A stretch of DNA of 6,141 nt from Lachnospiraceae bacterium UBA3821 (lineage in GTDB: Bacteria; Bacillota; Clostridia; Lachnospirales; Lachnospiraceae). The notes below the pieces were generated by a model, which had not been told where the DNA came from, did not search any database, and saw nothing but the letters and a program-made list of their open reading frames with translations. Below are positions 6,002-6,141 of the stretch, piece after piece. Where the stretch lies: assembly GCA_002368865.1 (NCBI GenBank), contig DFDT01000087.1, positions 10,915 to 17,055 of the forward strand. The letters are read 5' to 3'. Position numbers and translations under genes: made by a program. The stretch's first letter is position 1. Each line of letters opens with the position of its first letter.

Positions 6002-6141
6002 GCAGGCGAAAGAATATATCAAGGATTCGGTGAGACTCTATTTAAAGAAAAATGAATTCGGGGAGTACCGGGTGCCGGTGGTCAGACAGCGTCCCATCTT
6101 TTTGTTGGGGGCGCCGGGGATCGGCAAGACGGCCATCATGG
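5991..6141 (+). CDS. AAA+ ATPase, N-terminal fragment (MoxR-type partner of the VWA protein; 3' end outside window)
   Basis: The first 50 codons of an ATPase are present; the frame is open to the window edge. The protein begins MNIKQAKEYIKDSVRLYL, which looks helical, then reaches a beta strand (PIFLLG) and a Walker A P-loop GAPGIGKT at residues 40-47, which binds the ATP phosphates. The GAPGxGKT form and the strand before it fit AAA+ ATPases, including the MoxR group. Walker B, sensor and arginine-finger residues lie beyond the window, so the subgroup is inferred from the overlapping VWA gene: MoxR ATPases and VWA proteins typically occur as pairs that remodel or activate other protein complexes. 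The start is ATG 5991, which overlaps the VWA stop by 11 nt and has GAGGAG 7 nt upstream. No sign of damage is seen in the visible part. Confidence 0.75.
   Translation, partial: MNIKQAKEYIKDSVRLYLKKNEFGEYRVPVVRQRPIFLLGAPGIGKTAIM

Noticed and set aside
5114..6022. Long open frame on the minus strand (302 codons) opposite the VWA gene
   Set aside because: The plus-strand frame carries the MIDAS and histidine motifs; the minus-strand product has low-complexity shadow composition and no recognisable domain.
1..6141. CRISPR array, tRNA/rRNA genes, insertion sequence or attachment sites
   Set aside because: No spaced repeats, cloverleaf-type sequence, transposase motifs or terminal repeats were seen on either strand.

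Overview
The window looks like chromosomal DNA from an endospore-forming Clostridia, most probably a Lachnospiraceae-type Firmicute. The evidence is a spoIIID gene with a sigma-E-like promoter, strong GGAGG-type ribosome binding sites, a TTG start, moderate GC content, and a long coiled-coil NlpC/P60 secreted hydrolase. This placement is inferred from gene content and style, not from a database match. All genes are on the + strand.

Left part (1-1920): the 3' end of asparaginyl-tRNA synthetase (asnS), then a secreted coiled-coil NlpC/P60 peptidoglycan hydrolase of PcsB-like build, then spoIIID, the mother-cell sporulation regulator. spoIIID has its own sigma-E-type promoter directly after the hydrolase stop codon. 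It starts at a TTG set by a clear Shine-Dalgarno and ends at a strong hairpin/T-run terminator. A candidate SpoIIID box overlaps its -10 element, as expected for autoregulation.

Middle (1921-4640): a new transcription unit opens with a perfect 8-bp-arm inverted repeat touching the -35 of a good housekeeping-type promoter. A leader of about 95 nt follows, then an 826-residue dynamin-like large GTPase with recognisable G1, G2, G3 and G5 motifs and an unusual G4 (NWSD). A hairpin with a short T-run follows it.

Right part (4641-6141): a von Willebrand factor A protein with a degenerate zinc-peptidase-like N-terminal domain (DUF2201-type), overlapped by 11 nt by the start of an AAA+ ATPase (MoxR-like partner) that is cut by the window end. 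VWA proteins paired with MoxR-type ATPases usually act as a chaperone or remodelling unit.

The three right-hand genes (dynamin-like GTPase, metal-site VWA protein, AAA+ ATPase) lie together on one strand. They may form a functional unit for NTP-driven membrane or complex remodelling, possibly stress- or defence-related. That joint role is inference; the sequence shows only adjacency, shared orientation and tight coupling of the last two genes.
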